Positions 17,647-26,798 of a DNA stretch of 64,000 nt are shown here, piece by piece; position 1 is the stretch's first letter; every line of letters starts with the position of its first letter. This DNA comes from Aliisedimentitalea scapharcae (GTDB lineage: Bacteria > Pseudomonadota > Alphaproteobacteria > Rhodobacterales > Rhodobacteraceae), in the NCBI RefSeq assembly GCF_045277565.1, contig NZ_CP123584.1, forward strand, positions 248,001 through 312,000. The letters are read 5' to 3'. Position numbers and translations under genes: made by a program. Under the pieces are notes generated by a model that ran no database searches, was not told the DNA's origin, and was given only the letters and a program-made list of their open reading frames with translations.

Positions 17647-18253
17647 TGAAACAGCCCTGAATGAATTTGGTGACGGCCTTGCCCCGATGGCTGATCTTGT
17701 GTTTTTCAGCGGGATCCATCTGGGCACATGTAATGTCTAATCCGTCTGGTTGAAACATCGGATCATAGCCAAATCCGTTTTCGCCGCGAATGGGCCAGAT
17801 CAGTTGACCGGGCATGACGCCTTCGAACACTTCGTCGTGTCCGTCGGGCCAGGCGATGACCAATGTACAACGAAACTGCGCAGTGCGTGGGGCGGTGGCC
17901 TTGGCTGTATTCAACTCATCATTGGCCCGTGTCATTGCCAGCATGAAGTCACGGCCATTTGGGGTCTCGGCCCAATCAGCGGTATTCACGCCAGGGGCCC
18001 CACCCAGCGCATCTATGGTGATGCCCGAGTCATCAGAAAGAGCCGGCAGGCCGGTCGCCTTGGCCGCGGCATGGGCCTTGATCCGGGCGTTCCCGACAAA
18101 TGAATCTTCGGTTTCTTCGGGTTCGGGCAAGTCCATATCGCCGGCACCGATGACCGAAACCCCAAAGGGTGCTAGAATTTCGGTAATCTCTGCCAACTTT
18201 CCGGCGTTGTGGGTGGCGACAAGTAACTTGTCGCCCTCAAACTTGCGTGTCAT
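17639..18253 (-). CDS. rdgB: RdgB/HAM1 non-canonical purine NTP pyrophosphatase
   Basis: A 204-residue house-cleaning enzyme hydrolysing dITP, ITP and XTP. It starts with LLVATHNAGKLAEI, contains GLPALSDDSGITIDALGGAPGVNTADWA with the acidic active-site residues, and ends with ENGFGYDPMFQP and KHKISHRGKAVTKF. The ATG at 18253 overlaps the rph stop by four bases; an ATG two codons upstream is also possible. It lies between rph and hemW. Confidence 0.95.
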   Translation of the reverse strand: MTRKFEGDKLLVATHNAGKLAEITEILAPFGVSVIGAGDMDLPEPEETEDSFVGNARIKAHAAAKATGLPALSDDSGITIDALGGAPGVNTADWAETPNGRDFMLAMTRANDELNTAKATAPRTAQFRCTLVIAWPDGHDEVFEGVMPGQLIWPIRGENGFGYDPMFQPDGLDITCAQMDPAEKHKISHRGKAVTKFIQGCFSG

Positions 18254-18963
18254 GCGCATGCGGCCTTTTGTATTTCGGCCAATTCGGCAGTGCCAGCAGT
18301 GGCCAAATCCATCAGTTCATTCATCTGATCGCGGCTGAATACCGAACCCTCGGCGCTCATTTGCACTTCGATCAGTTTGCCCGATCCGGTCATGATGAAG
18401 TTACCGTCAACGCCGGCCTCCGAATCTTCGGGGTAATCCAGATCCAAAACAGGCTGACCCGCGTAAATGCCACAGGACACGGCGGCAACAGGATCAACCA
18501 GTGGATCCATGATGACGTCGCCCGCTTTCATCAGTTTGTTGACCGCCAGACGCAGCGCGACCCAACCACCGGTGATTGATGCACAACGCGTGCCGCCGTC
18601 TGCCTGAAGTACGTCACAGTCGATGGTGATCTGACGTTCTCCCAGTGCAACCCGGTCAACACCGGCGCGCAGGGCGCGGCCAATCAGGCGCTGGATTTCG
18701 ACGGTTCGGCCGCCTTGTTTCCCCGAGGCTGCCTCGCGGCGCATCCGGGTGTTGGTCGCGCGGGGCAACATGCCGTATTCGGCGGTGACCCAGCCCAGGC
18801 CAGACCCTTTGATGAACGGCGGAACGCGCTCTTCGATCGTGGCAGTGCACAGCACGTGGGTTTCGCCTACTTTGATCAGGCAGGACCCTTCGGCGTGTTT
18901 GGTAAACCCGGTTTCGATGGAAACGGGGCGCATTTGGTTCAACTGTCTTCCAGAGGGTCGCAT
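18250..18963 (-). CDS. rph: ribonuclease PH
   Basis: A 237-residue phosphorolytic 3'-5' exoribonuclease that trims tRNA 3' ends. It starts MRPSGRQLNQMRPVSIETGFTKHAEGS and has the RNase PH sequences LCTATIEERVPPF, GWVTAEYGMLPRAT, GGRTVEIQRLIGRALRA and DCDVLQADGGTRCASITG. The start at 18963 follows the sequence of the family; a 59-codon upstream extension is not conserved. It heads rph-rdgB-hemW and diverges from hrcA. Confidence 0.96.
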   Translation of the reverse strand: MRPSGRQLNQMRPVSIETGFTKHAEGSCLIKVGETHVLCTATIEERVPPFIKGSGLGWVTAEYGMLPRATNTRMRREAASGKQGGRTVEIQRLIGRALRAGVDRVALGERQITIDCDVLQADGGTRCASITGGWVALRLAVNKLMKAGDVIMDPLVDPVAAVSCGIYAGQPVLDLDYPEDSEAGVDGNFIMTGSGKLIEVQMSAEGSVFSRDQMNELMDLATAGTAELAEIQKAACA

Positions 18964-19078
18964 GGGATATCCTTTGTTTCTTGGGATCGGGGATACCTGC
19001 GGGGGGCTGTTGAGCGCAACCCCGATTGACCTTTGGTGCTGCTGCTCTTTAATGGCGGAGCAGATAAAAGTGATGGCA

Positions 19079-20143
19079 ATGGGCGACGCGAACAAAATTC
19101 TGGATGATATGAATGACAGATCGCGCGAGGTTTTTCGCACGGTTGTTGAGTCCTATCTCGAAACCGGTGACCCGGTTGGCAGCCGAACGCTGACGCGGAG
19201 CCTGAGCGAAAAGGTCAGCGCAGCGACAATTCGCAATGTAATGCAGGATCTGGAGTATCTGGGGTTGCTCGACAGCCCGCATGTCAGCGCCGGGCGCATT
19301 CCGACCCAGATGGGGTTGCGGATGTTTGTGGACGGGCTGTTGGAGGTTGAAGATCTGAGAGCCTCGGACAGGCAAAAGATTAACGCTACCCTAGGGTCCA
19401 ACACTGCCGATGTTGGGTCTATGCTGGATCGGGTAGGGGCGGCGCTGTCAGGTGTCACGCAAGGGGCGTCTTTGGTCCTGACGCCCAAACACGAGGCCGA
19501 AATTCGACATATCGAATTTGTGTCCCTGGCCCAGGATCGTGCATTGGTTGTTCTGGTGTTTTCGGATGGCCACGTTGAAAACCGGGTATTCACCCCGCCT
19601 GCAGGTCAAACGCCCAGTTCAATGCGCGAGGCGGCCAACTTTCTGAATGCTCAGATCGAAGGAAAAACGTTGAGCGAAGTTTCTGGCTTGATGCGACGTG
19701 AGATCGCGGATCGTCGTCAGGAAATCGACGTTCTGGCCCAGGATCTGATCGAAAGTGGGTTTGCGGCCTGGGATAGTCAGGGGGATGATCAGGCACGGTT
19801 GATCGTTCGGGGGAGGGCGAATCTGCTGGGGGATGGGGAAAAATCCGAAGAGCTGGACCGCATCCGTGTGCTGTTTGACGACCTGGAACGCAAGCGCGAT
19901 ATCGCAGAATTTCTGGAACTGACCGAAGACGGCGAGGGCGTGCGCATTTTTATCGGCTCAGAGAACAAACTTTTCTCACTTTCGGGTTCCTCTTTGGTGG
20001 TGTCTCCCTATATGAACTCTGACCGAAAGATCATTGGTGCTGTCGGCGTGATTGGGCCGACTCGCCTGAATTATGGACGGATCGTGCCGATTGTGGACTA
20101 CACGGCGCAACTGGTTGGAAAGCTGCTTTCCGATCGGAGTTAG
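19079..20143 (+). CDS. hrcA: heat-inducible transcription repressor HrcA
   Basis: A 354-residue repressor that binds CIRCE operators, usually in front of groESL. The N-terminal winged helix has RSREVFRTVVESYLETGDPVGSRTL and VSAATIRNVMQDLEYLGLLDSPHVSAGRIPT; the remainder is the effector and dimer domain, ending PIVDYTAQLVGKLL. The start is uncertain: ATG at 19079 gives the usual MGDANKILDDMNDRSREVF; ATGs at 19073 and 19052 are alternatives. No CIRCE palindrome is visible upstream of hrcA or grpE. grpE follows nine bases later. Confidence 0.94.
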   Translation: MGDANKILDDMNDRSREVFRTVVESYLETGDPVGSRTLTRSLSEKVSAATIRNVMQDLEYLGLLDSPHVSAGRIPTQMGLRMFVDGLLEVEDLRASDRQKINATLGSNTADVGSMLDRVGAALSGVTQGASLVLTPKHEAEIRHIEFVSLAQDRALVVLVFSDGHVENRVFTPPAGQTPSSMREAANFLNAQIEGKTLSEVSGLMRREIADRRQEIDVLAQDLIESGFAAWDSQGDDQARLIVRGRANLLGDGEKSEELDRIRVLFDDLERKRDIAEFLELTEDGEGVRIFIGSENKLFSLSGSSLVVSPYMNSDRKIIGAVGVIGPTRLNYGRIVPIVDYTAQLVGKLLSDRS

Positions 20144-20152
20144 AGGTGAAAG

Positions 20153-20713
20153 ATGGCAGAGCCCAAGACTGAAGAGTTTCTGGACGATATCGATACTGCA
20201 GAAGCCGAAGAGCTGGCTGAAGAGTTTGCCGAGATTGACGAGGCAGAGTTGGAGCTGGAATCGCTAAAGGCCGAACGGGACGAATTCAAAGACCGTTTCA
20301 TGCGTGCATTGGCGGATGCGGAAAATTCCCGTAAACGCGGTGACAAGGCACGGCGTGATGCCGAGCAGTACGGCGGATCAAAGTTGGCCCGGGACATGCT
20401 GCCGGTTTATGACAACATGAAACGCGCGTTGGAAACTGCAACTGATGAACAGCGCGAAGTGTCAGGTGCCCTGATCGAAGGCATCGAACTGACCATGCGG
20501 GCGTTGCGCGATGTGTTCGGCAAGCACGGCGTTCAGGTGATCACGCCTGAGGTCGGTGATCGCTTTGACCCGCAGTTCCACGAAGCGATGTTCGAAGCGC
20601 CGCTTCCTGGGACAAAAGCTGGCGACATCATTCAGGTGTCGGCTGAAGGCTTTATGTTGCATGATCGGTTGCTGCGCCCGGCCCAGGTTGGAGTGTCTTC
20701 CAACCCAGGTTAA
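20153..20713 (+). CDS. grpE: GrpE nucleotide exchange factor
   Basis: A 186-residue cochaperone that releases ADP from DnaK. The acidic N-terminal coiled coil (residues 8-60, DDIDTAEAEELAEEFAEIDEAE) leads to FMRALADAENSRKRGDKARRDAEQYGGSKLARDMLPVYDN and the C-terminal beta domain with FGKHGVQVITPEVGDRFDPQFHEAM. GAGGTGAAAG precedes the ATG. It is coupled with hrcA; dnaK and dnaJ are not in the window. A terminator and a short repeat follow. Confidence 0.96.
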   Translation: MAEPKTEEFLDDIDTAEAEELAEEFAEIDEAELELESLKAERDEFKDRFMRALADAENSRKRGDKARRDAEQYGGSKLARDMLPVYDNMKRALETATDEQREVSGALIEGIELTMRALRDVFGKHGVQVITPEVGDRFDPQFHEAMFEAPLPGTKAGDIIQVSAEGFMLHDRLLRPAQVGVSSNPG

Positions 20714-20750
20714 GTTCAACGCATCCGGCGAGTGCGTGCCTTCGGCGAAA

Positions 20751-20775
20751 GTATTTTTAACCAGAAAGAAGCAGG
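20751..20775 (+). repeat. dispersed repeat, third short copy (core only)
   Basis: The core TATTTTTAACCAGAAAGAAG resembles the end of the pair at 26733-26798 and 29235-29299. Here it lies between grpE and mutS and runs into the grpE terminator. Confidence 0.6.
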
Positions 20776-20804
20776 GGCAGGCACCAGGCCGGGCCCCTGT
20801 TTTG
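20772..20804 (+). terminator. intrinsic terminator after grpE
   Basis: Stem CAGGGGC (20772-20778) and GCCCCTG (20793-20799) with a 14-base loop, then TTTTG. It ends the hrcA-grpE unit and lies directly before the convergent mutS stop. Confidence 0.75.
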
Positions 20805-23444
20805 TTATTTGCTGGCGGTTTCTTTCAGCTTGTAGAGAATTTCCAGCGCCTCGCGCGGGGACAGGTGATCGGGATGGATCTCTTCCAGAAGAGTTTCTAC
20901 GGGCGAAGGACCTTTTGGGGCGGCAGGTTGCGTCGGAGGTGCGGCGGCAAACAGCGGCAGGTCGTCAATCCGAACCTGTCCACCGGTGCCTTCGCGGCTG
21001 CTTTGTTCCAACATGTCCAGCACGTCGCGCGCGCGGGCAACGACGCTGGGTGGTAGGCCGGCGAGCTGGGCGACCTGTACCCCATATGATCGGTCGGCAG
21101 CACCCTTGCGAACCTCGTGCAGGAAGATCACCTCGCCTTCCCATTCCTTGACGGTGACGGTCGCATTGTCGACACCGGGCAGTTTATTGGCCAGCTGAGT
21201 GAGCTCGTGATAATGGGTGGCAAACAGCGCGCGGGACTGGTTGGATTCGTGAAGATGTTCGAGCGTGGCCCAGGCGATGGACAACCCGTCGTAGGTGGCG
21301 GTGCCGCGACCGATTTCGTCCAAGATCACCAAGGCGCGGTCGTCCGCCTGGTTGAGGATCGCGGCGGTTTCCACCATTTCTACCATGAATGTCGACCGGC
21401 CACGTGCCAGATCATCCGAGGCACCCACGCGGCTGAACAATTGGCTGACAACTCCGATATGGGCGTCTTCGGCCGGAACATAGCTGCCCATTTGCGCAAG
21501 CAAAGCAATGAGAGCATTTTGGCGCAGGAAGGTTGATTTACCGGCCATGTTGGGACCGGTCAGCAACCATATTGCAGCACCGTCTTGCGCTGTCAGATCA
21601 CAGTCATTGGCCACAAACGATTCGCCAGCCTGTTGCCGCAACGCGCGCTCTACCACTGGGTGACGACCACCGATGACATTGAAGGCGCGGGTATCGTCAA
21701 TTCTGGGACGGCACCAGTTTTCCCCGTTTGCTATATCTGCCAATGCGGTGAGCAGGTCGAGCTCTGCCAGACCCCGCGCAGCAAGGTTTAGGCGCGCGGA
21801 TTGCTCCAGAATGGCACCCGAAAGCATGGAATAGAGTCGCTTTTCTATCTCCAGCGCCAGATTGCCGGCATTCAGGATCTTGGTTTCAATCTCGCTGAGT
21901 TCGACTGTCGTAAACCGCACCTGATTGGCGGTGGTCTGACGATGAATATAGGTTTCGTTCAGCGGTTCGCCCAACATTTTGGCGGCATGGGTGGCGGTGG
22001 TTTCGATGAAGTAGCCAAGCACATTGTTGTGCTTGATCTTGAGTGAGGTAATGCCTGTGTGTTCAGCATACTTTTGTTGAAAGCTGGCAATCACCGACCG
22101 GCCTTCGTCGCGCAGGGTTCGGGCCTCGTCCAATTCGCTGTCATATCCAGGCGCGATGAATCCACCATCGCGCGTCATTAGTGGAGGTTCAGCGACCAGC
22201 GCGGCATCCAGCAGCTCCAGCAATTCGTCAAACCCTTGCAGGTCGCTGGTGGCCTGGGCGATCAGAGCTGGCAACTCCATATCATCACAGGTGGCGGCGA
22301 TAGCTTCGGCCTGTGTCAGGGCATTGCGGATCGCGGCCAAATCACGGGGTCCGGCCCGGTCCAAGGCGAGCCGGGACAGGGCACGGTCCAGATCAGGGGT
22401 TTTGCGTAGGGCATCCCGCAATTGCGCCGAATGTGCGGATTGATCGACGCAGAAATCCAATGCAGCCAGTCGCGCGTGGATGACATCCAGATTACGCGAT
22501 GGGCTGGACATGCGTTGTTCCAAAAGGCGGGCTCCGCTGGGGGTAACGGTGCGGTCCACCACCGACAGAAGTGAGCCGAATTTTTCCCCTGACAACGACC
22601 GGGTCAATTCCAGATTGCGCCGGGTGGCAGCGTCGATCTGAACAACGCGATCTTCGGACTCCTGCTGCGGTGGTTGCAGCAGGGGAAGTTTGCCTTTTTG
22701 GGTGATTTCCAAATAGTCAACCAGCGCGCCCATCGCCGAAAGTTCCGCCCGGTTGAACGAACCGAACCCTTCGAGCGACCCGACCTTGAACAACTCACAC
22801 AGCCGAGTTTCGGCGGAGACGCTGTCAAAGCTCGATTTACCCAATGGGGTCAAGGGGACCTTGTGTTCGTCGGCCAGAGGGCGAAGTCTCTGATATACTG
22901 GCTCGTCCAGGACCAAAAGTTCGGATGGGGCCAACCGTGCCAGTTCCGGACTCAGCCGGACAGGGGCCACGGGCATCACGTGAAACGCGCCGGTCGAGAT
23001 ATCCGCCCAGGCCAACGCAGCACCGGCGCGCAGTTCGGAATAGGCAACAAGGAAATTGTGCCGGCGGGCATCCAGCAGTGCGTCTTCGGTCAAGGTACCA
23101 GGCGTGACCAGGCGTACTACGTCGCGCTTCACGACAGCCTTGTACCCGCGTTTTTTGGCTTCGGCGGGGCTTTCCAACTGTTCGCCAACGGCCACACGGA
23201 ACCCTTTGCGGATCAGGGTCAGCAGATACCCGTTAGCGGCATGTACGGGAACGCCGCACATCGGGATGTCTTCGCCTTCGTGCTTGCCGCGTTTGGTCAG
23301 CGCAATGTCCAACGCCTCGGCGGCATTCACCGCGTCATCAAAAAACATCTCGTAAAAATCGCCCATCCGGTAGAACAGCAATGCGTCCGGATATTGCGCC
23401 TTGATGTCGAGATATTGTGCCATCATCGGCGTGACTGTTGACAA
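20805..23444 (-). CDS. mutS: DNA mismatch repair protein MutS
   Basis: An 879-residue mismatch recognition ATPase. N-terminal MMAQYLDIKAQYPDALLFYRMGDFYEMFFDDA carries the Phe-x-Glu mismatch motif; later YDSELDEARTLRDEG, and the C-terminal ATPase has LLTGPNMAGKSTFLRQ (Walker A), ALVILDEIGRGTATYDGLSIAWA (Walker B) and LFATHYHELTQL. The frame is open to 24758, antisense to maeB. I chose the TTG at 23444 because GGAG lies nine bases upstream and it gives MSTVTPMMAQYL; the ATG at 23426 is the alternative. Confidence 0.95.
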   Translation of the reverse strand: MSTVTPMMAQYLDIKAQYPDALLFYRMGDFYEMFFDDAVNAAEALDIALTKRGKHEGEDIPMCGVPVHAANGYLLTLIRKGFRVAVGEQLESPAEAKKRGYKAVVKRDVVRLVTPGTLTEDALLDARRHNFLVAYSELRAGAALAWADISTGAFHVMPVAPVRLSPELARLAPSELLVLDEPVYQRLRPLADEHKVPLTPLGKSSFDSVSAETRLCELFKVGSLEGFGSFNRAELSAMGALVDYLEITQKGKLPLLQPPQQESEDRVVQIDAATRRNLELTRSLSGEKFGSLLSVVDRTVTPSGARLLEQRMSSPSRNLDVIHARLAALDFCVDQSAHSAQLRDALRKTPDLDRALSRLALDRAGPRDLAAIRNALTQAEAIAATCDDMELPALIAQATSDLQGFDELLELLDAALVAEPPLMTRDGGFIAPGYDSELDEARTLRDEGRSVIASFQQKYAEHTGITSLKIKHNNVLGYFIETTATHAAKMLGEPLNETYIHRQTTANQVRFTTVELSEIETKILNAGNLALEIEKRLYSMLSGAILEQSARLNLAARGLAELDLLTALADIANGENWCRPRIDDTRAFNVIGGRHPVVERALRQQAGESFVANDCDLTAQDGAAIWLLTGPNMAGKSTFLRQNALIALLAQMGSYVPAEDAHIGVVSQLFSRVGASDDLARGRSTFMVEMVETAAILNQADDRALVILDEIGRGTATYDGLSIAWATLEHLHESNQSRALFATHYHELTQLANKLPGVDNATVTVKEWEGEVIFLHEVRKGAADRSYGVQVAQLAGLPPSVVARARDVLDMLEQSSREGTGGQVRIDDLPLFAAAPPTQPAAPKGPSPVETLLEEIHPDHLSPREALEILYKLKETASK

Positions 23445-23522
23445 AGGACTATTCTCCGCTGTGCTGATCGGCGCGACCTTACAAATCCCCTGCCTGCGGC
23501 GAAAGGCCAAAACGTATTGTGA

Positions 23523-23551
23523 TTGTGACCCAGCGTTCACTGGGGTATTAG
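23523..23551 (+). promoter_or_regulatory. possible maeB promoter with inverted repeat in the spacer
   Basis: TTGTGA (23523-23528), a 17-base spacer and TATTAG (23546-23551), 37 bases upstream of maeB. The spacer is itself an inverted repeat, CCCAG-N6-CTGGG, which could be an operator. Only sequence match supports it. Confidence 0.35.
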
Positions 23552-23588
23552 GCAAAAAGCCCGAGTTTGCAGAAGAACGACACATCCC

Positions 23589-25844
23589 ATGCCAAAAGCG
23601 AAGATCACCAACGAAGAGGCGCTGGCCTTTCACCTCGACCCGACCCCCGGAAAATGGGAGGTGCAGGCAACGGTTCCGATGACCACACAGCGCGACCTGT
23701 CGCTGGCCTATTCCCCAGGTGTGGCTGTTCCGTGCGAGGCGATCGCTGAAAACCCGGAAACCGCGTATGATTACACCAACAAAGGTAATCTTGTTGCGGT
23801 GATTTCCAACGGGACAGCGGTTTTGGGTCTGGGCAATCTGGGTGCGCTGGGGTCCAAGCCGGTTATGGAAGGGAAATCCGTTCTCTTCAAACGCTTTGCT
23901 GATGTGAATTCGATCGACATTGAGCTGGATACAGAAGACCCGGATGAATTCTGCAATGCCGTGCGTCTGATGGGGCCAACCTTTGGTGGCATCAATCTCG
24001 AAGATATCAAGGCCCCTGAGTGTTTCATCATTGAACAACGTCTCAAGGAAGAGATGGATATTCCGGTCTTTCACGACGATCAGCACGGCACGGCGGTGAT
24101 CTGCGCCGCGGGTCTGCTGAATGCGTTGAAAATCTCGGGCAAAAAGATCGAAGACGTCAAAATCGTCTTGAATGGGGCAGGGGCAGCGGGCATCGCCTGT
24201 ATCGAACTGCTCAAAGCGATGGGCGCGCGGCACGAAAACTGTATCGTCTGCGACACCAAGGGCGTGATCTATCAAGGTCGTACAGAGGGCATGAACCAAT
24301 GGAAATCGGCCCATGCGATCACCACCGAATTGCGGTCTCTTGAGGACGCAATGAAGGGTGCAGATGTGTTCCTGGGTGTGTCTGTCAAAGGCGCTGTAAC
24401 CCAGGATATGGTTGCAAGCATGGCTGACAATCCGGTGATCTTTGCCATGGCCAACCCTGATCCGGAGATCACCCCGGAAGAAGCACATGAAGTCCGCGTG
24501 GATGCCATCGTTGCGACCGGTCGGTCGGATTATCCCAACCAGGTCAATAACGTTCTGGGCTTCCCCTATCTGTTCCGCGGTGCGTTGGATATTCACGCCC
24601 GTGCAATTAATGACGAAATGAAAATCGCCTGTGCTCATGCGTTGGCCAACCTCGCGCGCGAGGATGTGCCGGACGAAGTGGCCATGGCCTATGGCAAATC
24701 GCTGACCTTTGGTCGTGACTACATCATCCCGACGCCGTTCGACCCGCGCCTGATCCACCGGATCCCACCAGCTGTGGCCAGGGCCGGGATGGATACAGGG
24801 GCTGCGCGGCGTCCGATCATTGACATGGACGCCTATGAGCTGAGTCTGAAATCCCGCATGGACCCGACCGCGAGCATCCTGCGCGGTCTAAACGCCCGTG
24901 CCCGGTCAGCCCAACGCCGTATGATCTTTGCCGAAGGTGACGATCCTCGTGTGTTGCGTGCGGCTGTGACTTATCAACGCTCCGGCTTTGGCAAGGCAAT
25001 GGTTGTTGGTCGCGCCGACGAGGTGAAGCAGAAGCTTGAAGCCGCAGGTCTGGCGGATGCGGTACGTGAGCTGGAGGTTATCAACGCAGCCAACACCCAG
25101 CATTTGGATGTGTACAAGAGCTTCCTGTATAAACGCCTTCAGCGCAAAGGCTTCGACCAGAAGGACATTCACCGTCTCGCCGCCCGCGATCGACATGTGT
25201 TCTCGGCATTGATGCTGGCGCACGGGCATGGCGACGGTTTGGTAACAGGCGCGACCCGCAAATCTGCGCATGTGATGGATCGGATTGGCCATGTCTTTGA
25301 TGCTGATGCCGCGCACGGTGCCGCTGGGGTCACAGCTCTGTTGCACAAGGGAAAAATCGTTCTGATCGGTGATACCCTGGTACATGAATGGCCCGACGAA
25401 AATGATCTGGCCAATATTGCAGAACGGGCTGCTGCAGTTGCCCGCCATATGGGCCTAGAGCCTCGCGTGGCCTTTGTCAGCTTCTCGACCTTTGGATATC
25501 CGGTATCGGAACGGGCCGAGAAAATGCACCTGGCGCCGGATGTTCTTGCAGCCCGTGGTGTTGATTTCGAATTTGAAGGCGAAATGACCGTTGATGTCGC
25601 GCTGAACGCACATCAACAGGCGGGCTATCCCTTCTCGCGCCTGACTGGACCTGCCAACATCCTCATTGTCCCCGCGCGGCACTCGGCCAGCATTTCGACC
25701 AAGCTGATGCAGGAAATGGGCGGCGCCACCGTGATCGGCCCGATCCTCAGCGGGATCGACAAACCGATCCAGATTTGTTCCACAGGCGCAACCGCAAATG
25801 ACATTCTGAACATGGCGGTTTTGGCCTCATGTGACATCGGTTAA
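23589..25844 (+). CDS. maeB: NADP-dependent malic enzyme with phosphotransacetylase-like domain
   Basis: A 751-residue two-domain enzyme. Residues 1-430 are malic enzyme (LSLAYSPGVAVPCEAIA, HDDQHGTAVICAAGLLNAL, NGAGAAGIACIELL, FAMANPDPEITPEEA); residues 440-751 are a phosphotransacetylase-like domain (RMIFAEGDDPRVLRAA, FVSFSTFGYPVSERAEKM, ending IQICSTGATANDILNMAVLASCDIG). MaeB decarboxylates malate to pyruvate and makes NADPH; the C-terminal domain is usually regulatory, not catalytic. It diverges from mutS. The sugar kinase at 25848 starts four bases after its stop. Confidence 0.96.
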   Translation: MPKAKITNEEALAFHLDPTPGKWEVQATVPMTTQRDLSLAYSPGVAVPCEAIAENPETAYDYTNKGNLVAVISNGTAVLGLGNLGALGSKPVMEGKSVLFKRFADVNSIDIELDTEDPDEFCNAVRLMGPTFGGINLEDIKAPECFIIEQRLKEEMDIPVFHDDQHGTAVICAAGLLNALKISGKKIEDVKIVLNGAGAAGIACIELLKAMGARHENCIVCDTKGVIYQGRTEGMNQWKSAHAITTELRSLEDAMKGADVFLGVSVKGAVTQDMVASMADNPVIFAMANPDPEITPEEAHEVRVDAIVATGRSDYPNQVNNVLGFPYLFRGALDIHARAINDEMKIACAHALANLAREDVPDEVAMAYGKSLTFGRDYIIPTPFDPRLIHRIPPAVARAGMDTGAARRPIIDMDAYELSLKSRMDPTASILRGLNARARSAQRRMIFAEGDDPRVLRAAVTYQRSGFGKAMVVGRADEVKQKLEAAGLADAVRELEVINAANTQHLDVYKSFLYKRLQRKGFDQKDIHRLAARDRHVFSALMLAHGHGDGLVTGATRKSAHVMDRIGHVFDADAAHGAAGVTALLHKGKIVLIGDTLVHEWPDENDLANIAERAAAVARHMGLEPRVAFVSFSTFGYPVSERAEKMHLAPDVLAARGVDFEFEGEMTVDVALNAHQQAGYPFSRLTGPANILIVPARHSASISTKLMQEMGGATVIGPILSGIDKPIQICSTGATANDILNMAVLASCDIG

Positions 25845-25847
25845 ACC

Positions 25848-26720
25848 ATGGCGATCTGGAACCTCGGCTCGATCAATGCGGACATGGTGTATACTATGCC
25901 GCACCTGCCGACAGCAGGTGAAACTTTGGCCGCGACGGAGTTGGATCAGTTTCTTGGTGGCAAGGGAGCCAACATGTCCGTGGCAGCCGCCCGTGCCGGA
26001 TCCCTCGCGCACCATATTGGTGCCGTCGGACCGGATGGTAAATGGGCTGTCGATCGTCTTACGGAATATGGGGTCGACACCCGACATATCGCGCAGATTG
26101 ACGTTCCTACCGGTCATGCAATCATTGCAGTAGATCAACAGGGGGAAAATCAGATCATCCTGTATTCAGGAGCCAATCAGAAGATAGACCAGAACTCTTT
26201 GAAACAGGCTCTAACTCAGGCGAATGCGGGCGATATTCTTGTCATGCAGAACGAAACAAACCTGCAGGTTGACGCTGCACGAATGGCCCGAGGTTTGGGG
26301 TTAAAAGTTTGTTATGCTGCTGCGCCATTTGATGAAGTGGCGGTTCAGGCCGTGCTCCCTTACCTTGATTTCCTGATACTGAATCAAGTTGAAGCGGCGC
26401 AACTGGAACGATCCACGGGAAAAACACCGGATGCGCTGGGCGTGTCTGATGTGATCATGACCCTGGGTGCCCGTGGTGCCCGCCACATAGATGGCAATAC
26501 GGGCGTGATTCATGATATTCCCGCGCTTCCCGTAACGGCTGTGGATACCACAGGTGCCGGCGATACGTTCACTGGGTATATCTTGTCGGGTTTGGATCGT
26601 GGTCTGCCAATGGTCAATGCCATGGCCCAGGCCAATCGTGCTGCAGCACTGATGGTAACGCGCCATGGTACCGCAGACGTTATTCCAGATCTCAAGGACG
26701 TGCTTGACGCCCGTTTCTGA
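25848..26720 (+). CDS. PfkB-family sugar kinase (ribokinase-like)
   Basis: A 290-residue kinase. The N-terminal PfkB signature is FLGGKGANMSVAAARAG and the C-terminal signature VDTTGAGDTFTGYILSGLDRG has the catalytic aspartate. Other ribokinase features are SINADMVYTMPHLPTAGET, VGPDGKWAVDRLTEYGV and NEVEAAQL (here NQVEAAQL). It probably phosphorylates a sugar such as ribose, but the exact substrate is not fixed by sequence. It follows maeB by three bases, so they may be co-transcribed. The last bases are followed by a dispersed repeat. Confidence 0.85.
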   Translation: MAIWNLGSINADMVYTMPHLPTAGETLAATELDQFLGGKGANMSVAAARAGSLAHHIGAVGPDGKWAVDRLTEYGVDTRHIAQIDVPTGHAIIAVDQQGENQIILYSGANQKIDQNSLKQALTQANAGDILVMQNETNLQVDAARMARGLGLKVCYAAAPFDEVAVQAVLPYLDFLILNQVEAAQLERSTGKTPDALGVSDVIMTLGARGARHIDGNTGVIHDIPALPVTAVDTTGAGDTFTGYILSGLDRGLPMVNAMAQANRAAALMVTRHGTADVIPDLKDVLDARF

Positions 26721-26732
26721 TGATCTGAATGT

Positions 26733-26798
26733 GCTTCTTTCTGGTCAAAAATACCTCGGGGTGAATTGGCCAAAGGCCAAGAGGGGCAGCGCCCCTTT
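26733..26798 (-). repeat. dispersed repeat copy A, inverted partner of 29235-29299
   Basis: About 66 bases starting GCTTCTTTCTGG, with CCTCGGGGTGAATTGG and an internal hairpin AGGGGC-AGC-GCCCCT. Read on the minus strand it matches copy B at 29235-29299 except for one extra A and two substitutions. It also ends transcription of the kinase gene and covers the msrA stop. Confidence 0.85.

Noticed and set aside
18964..19078. CIRCE operator or heat-shock promoter before hrcA
   Set aside because: No TTAGCACTC-N9-GAGTGCTAA-like repeat is present, and no convincing sigma-32 promoter boxes.
22973..22988. A third parS-like sequence inside mutS
   Set aside because: About 12 of 16 bases match, and the left half is poor; not credible as a ParB site.
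23445..24758. Extension of the mutS reading frame to 1317 codons
   Set aside because: It is antisense to maeB and does not resemble MutS; the Shine-Dalgarno and family start support 23444.
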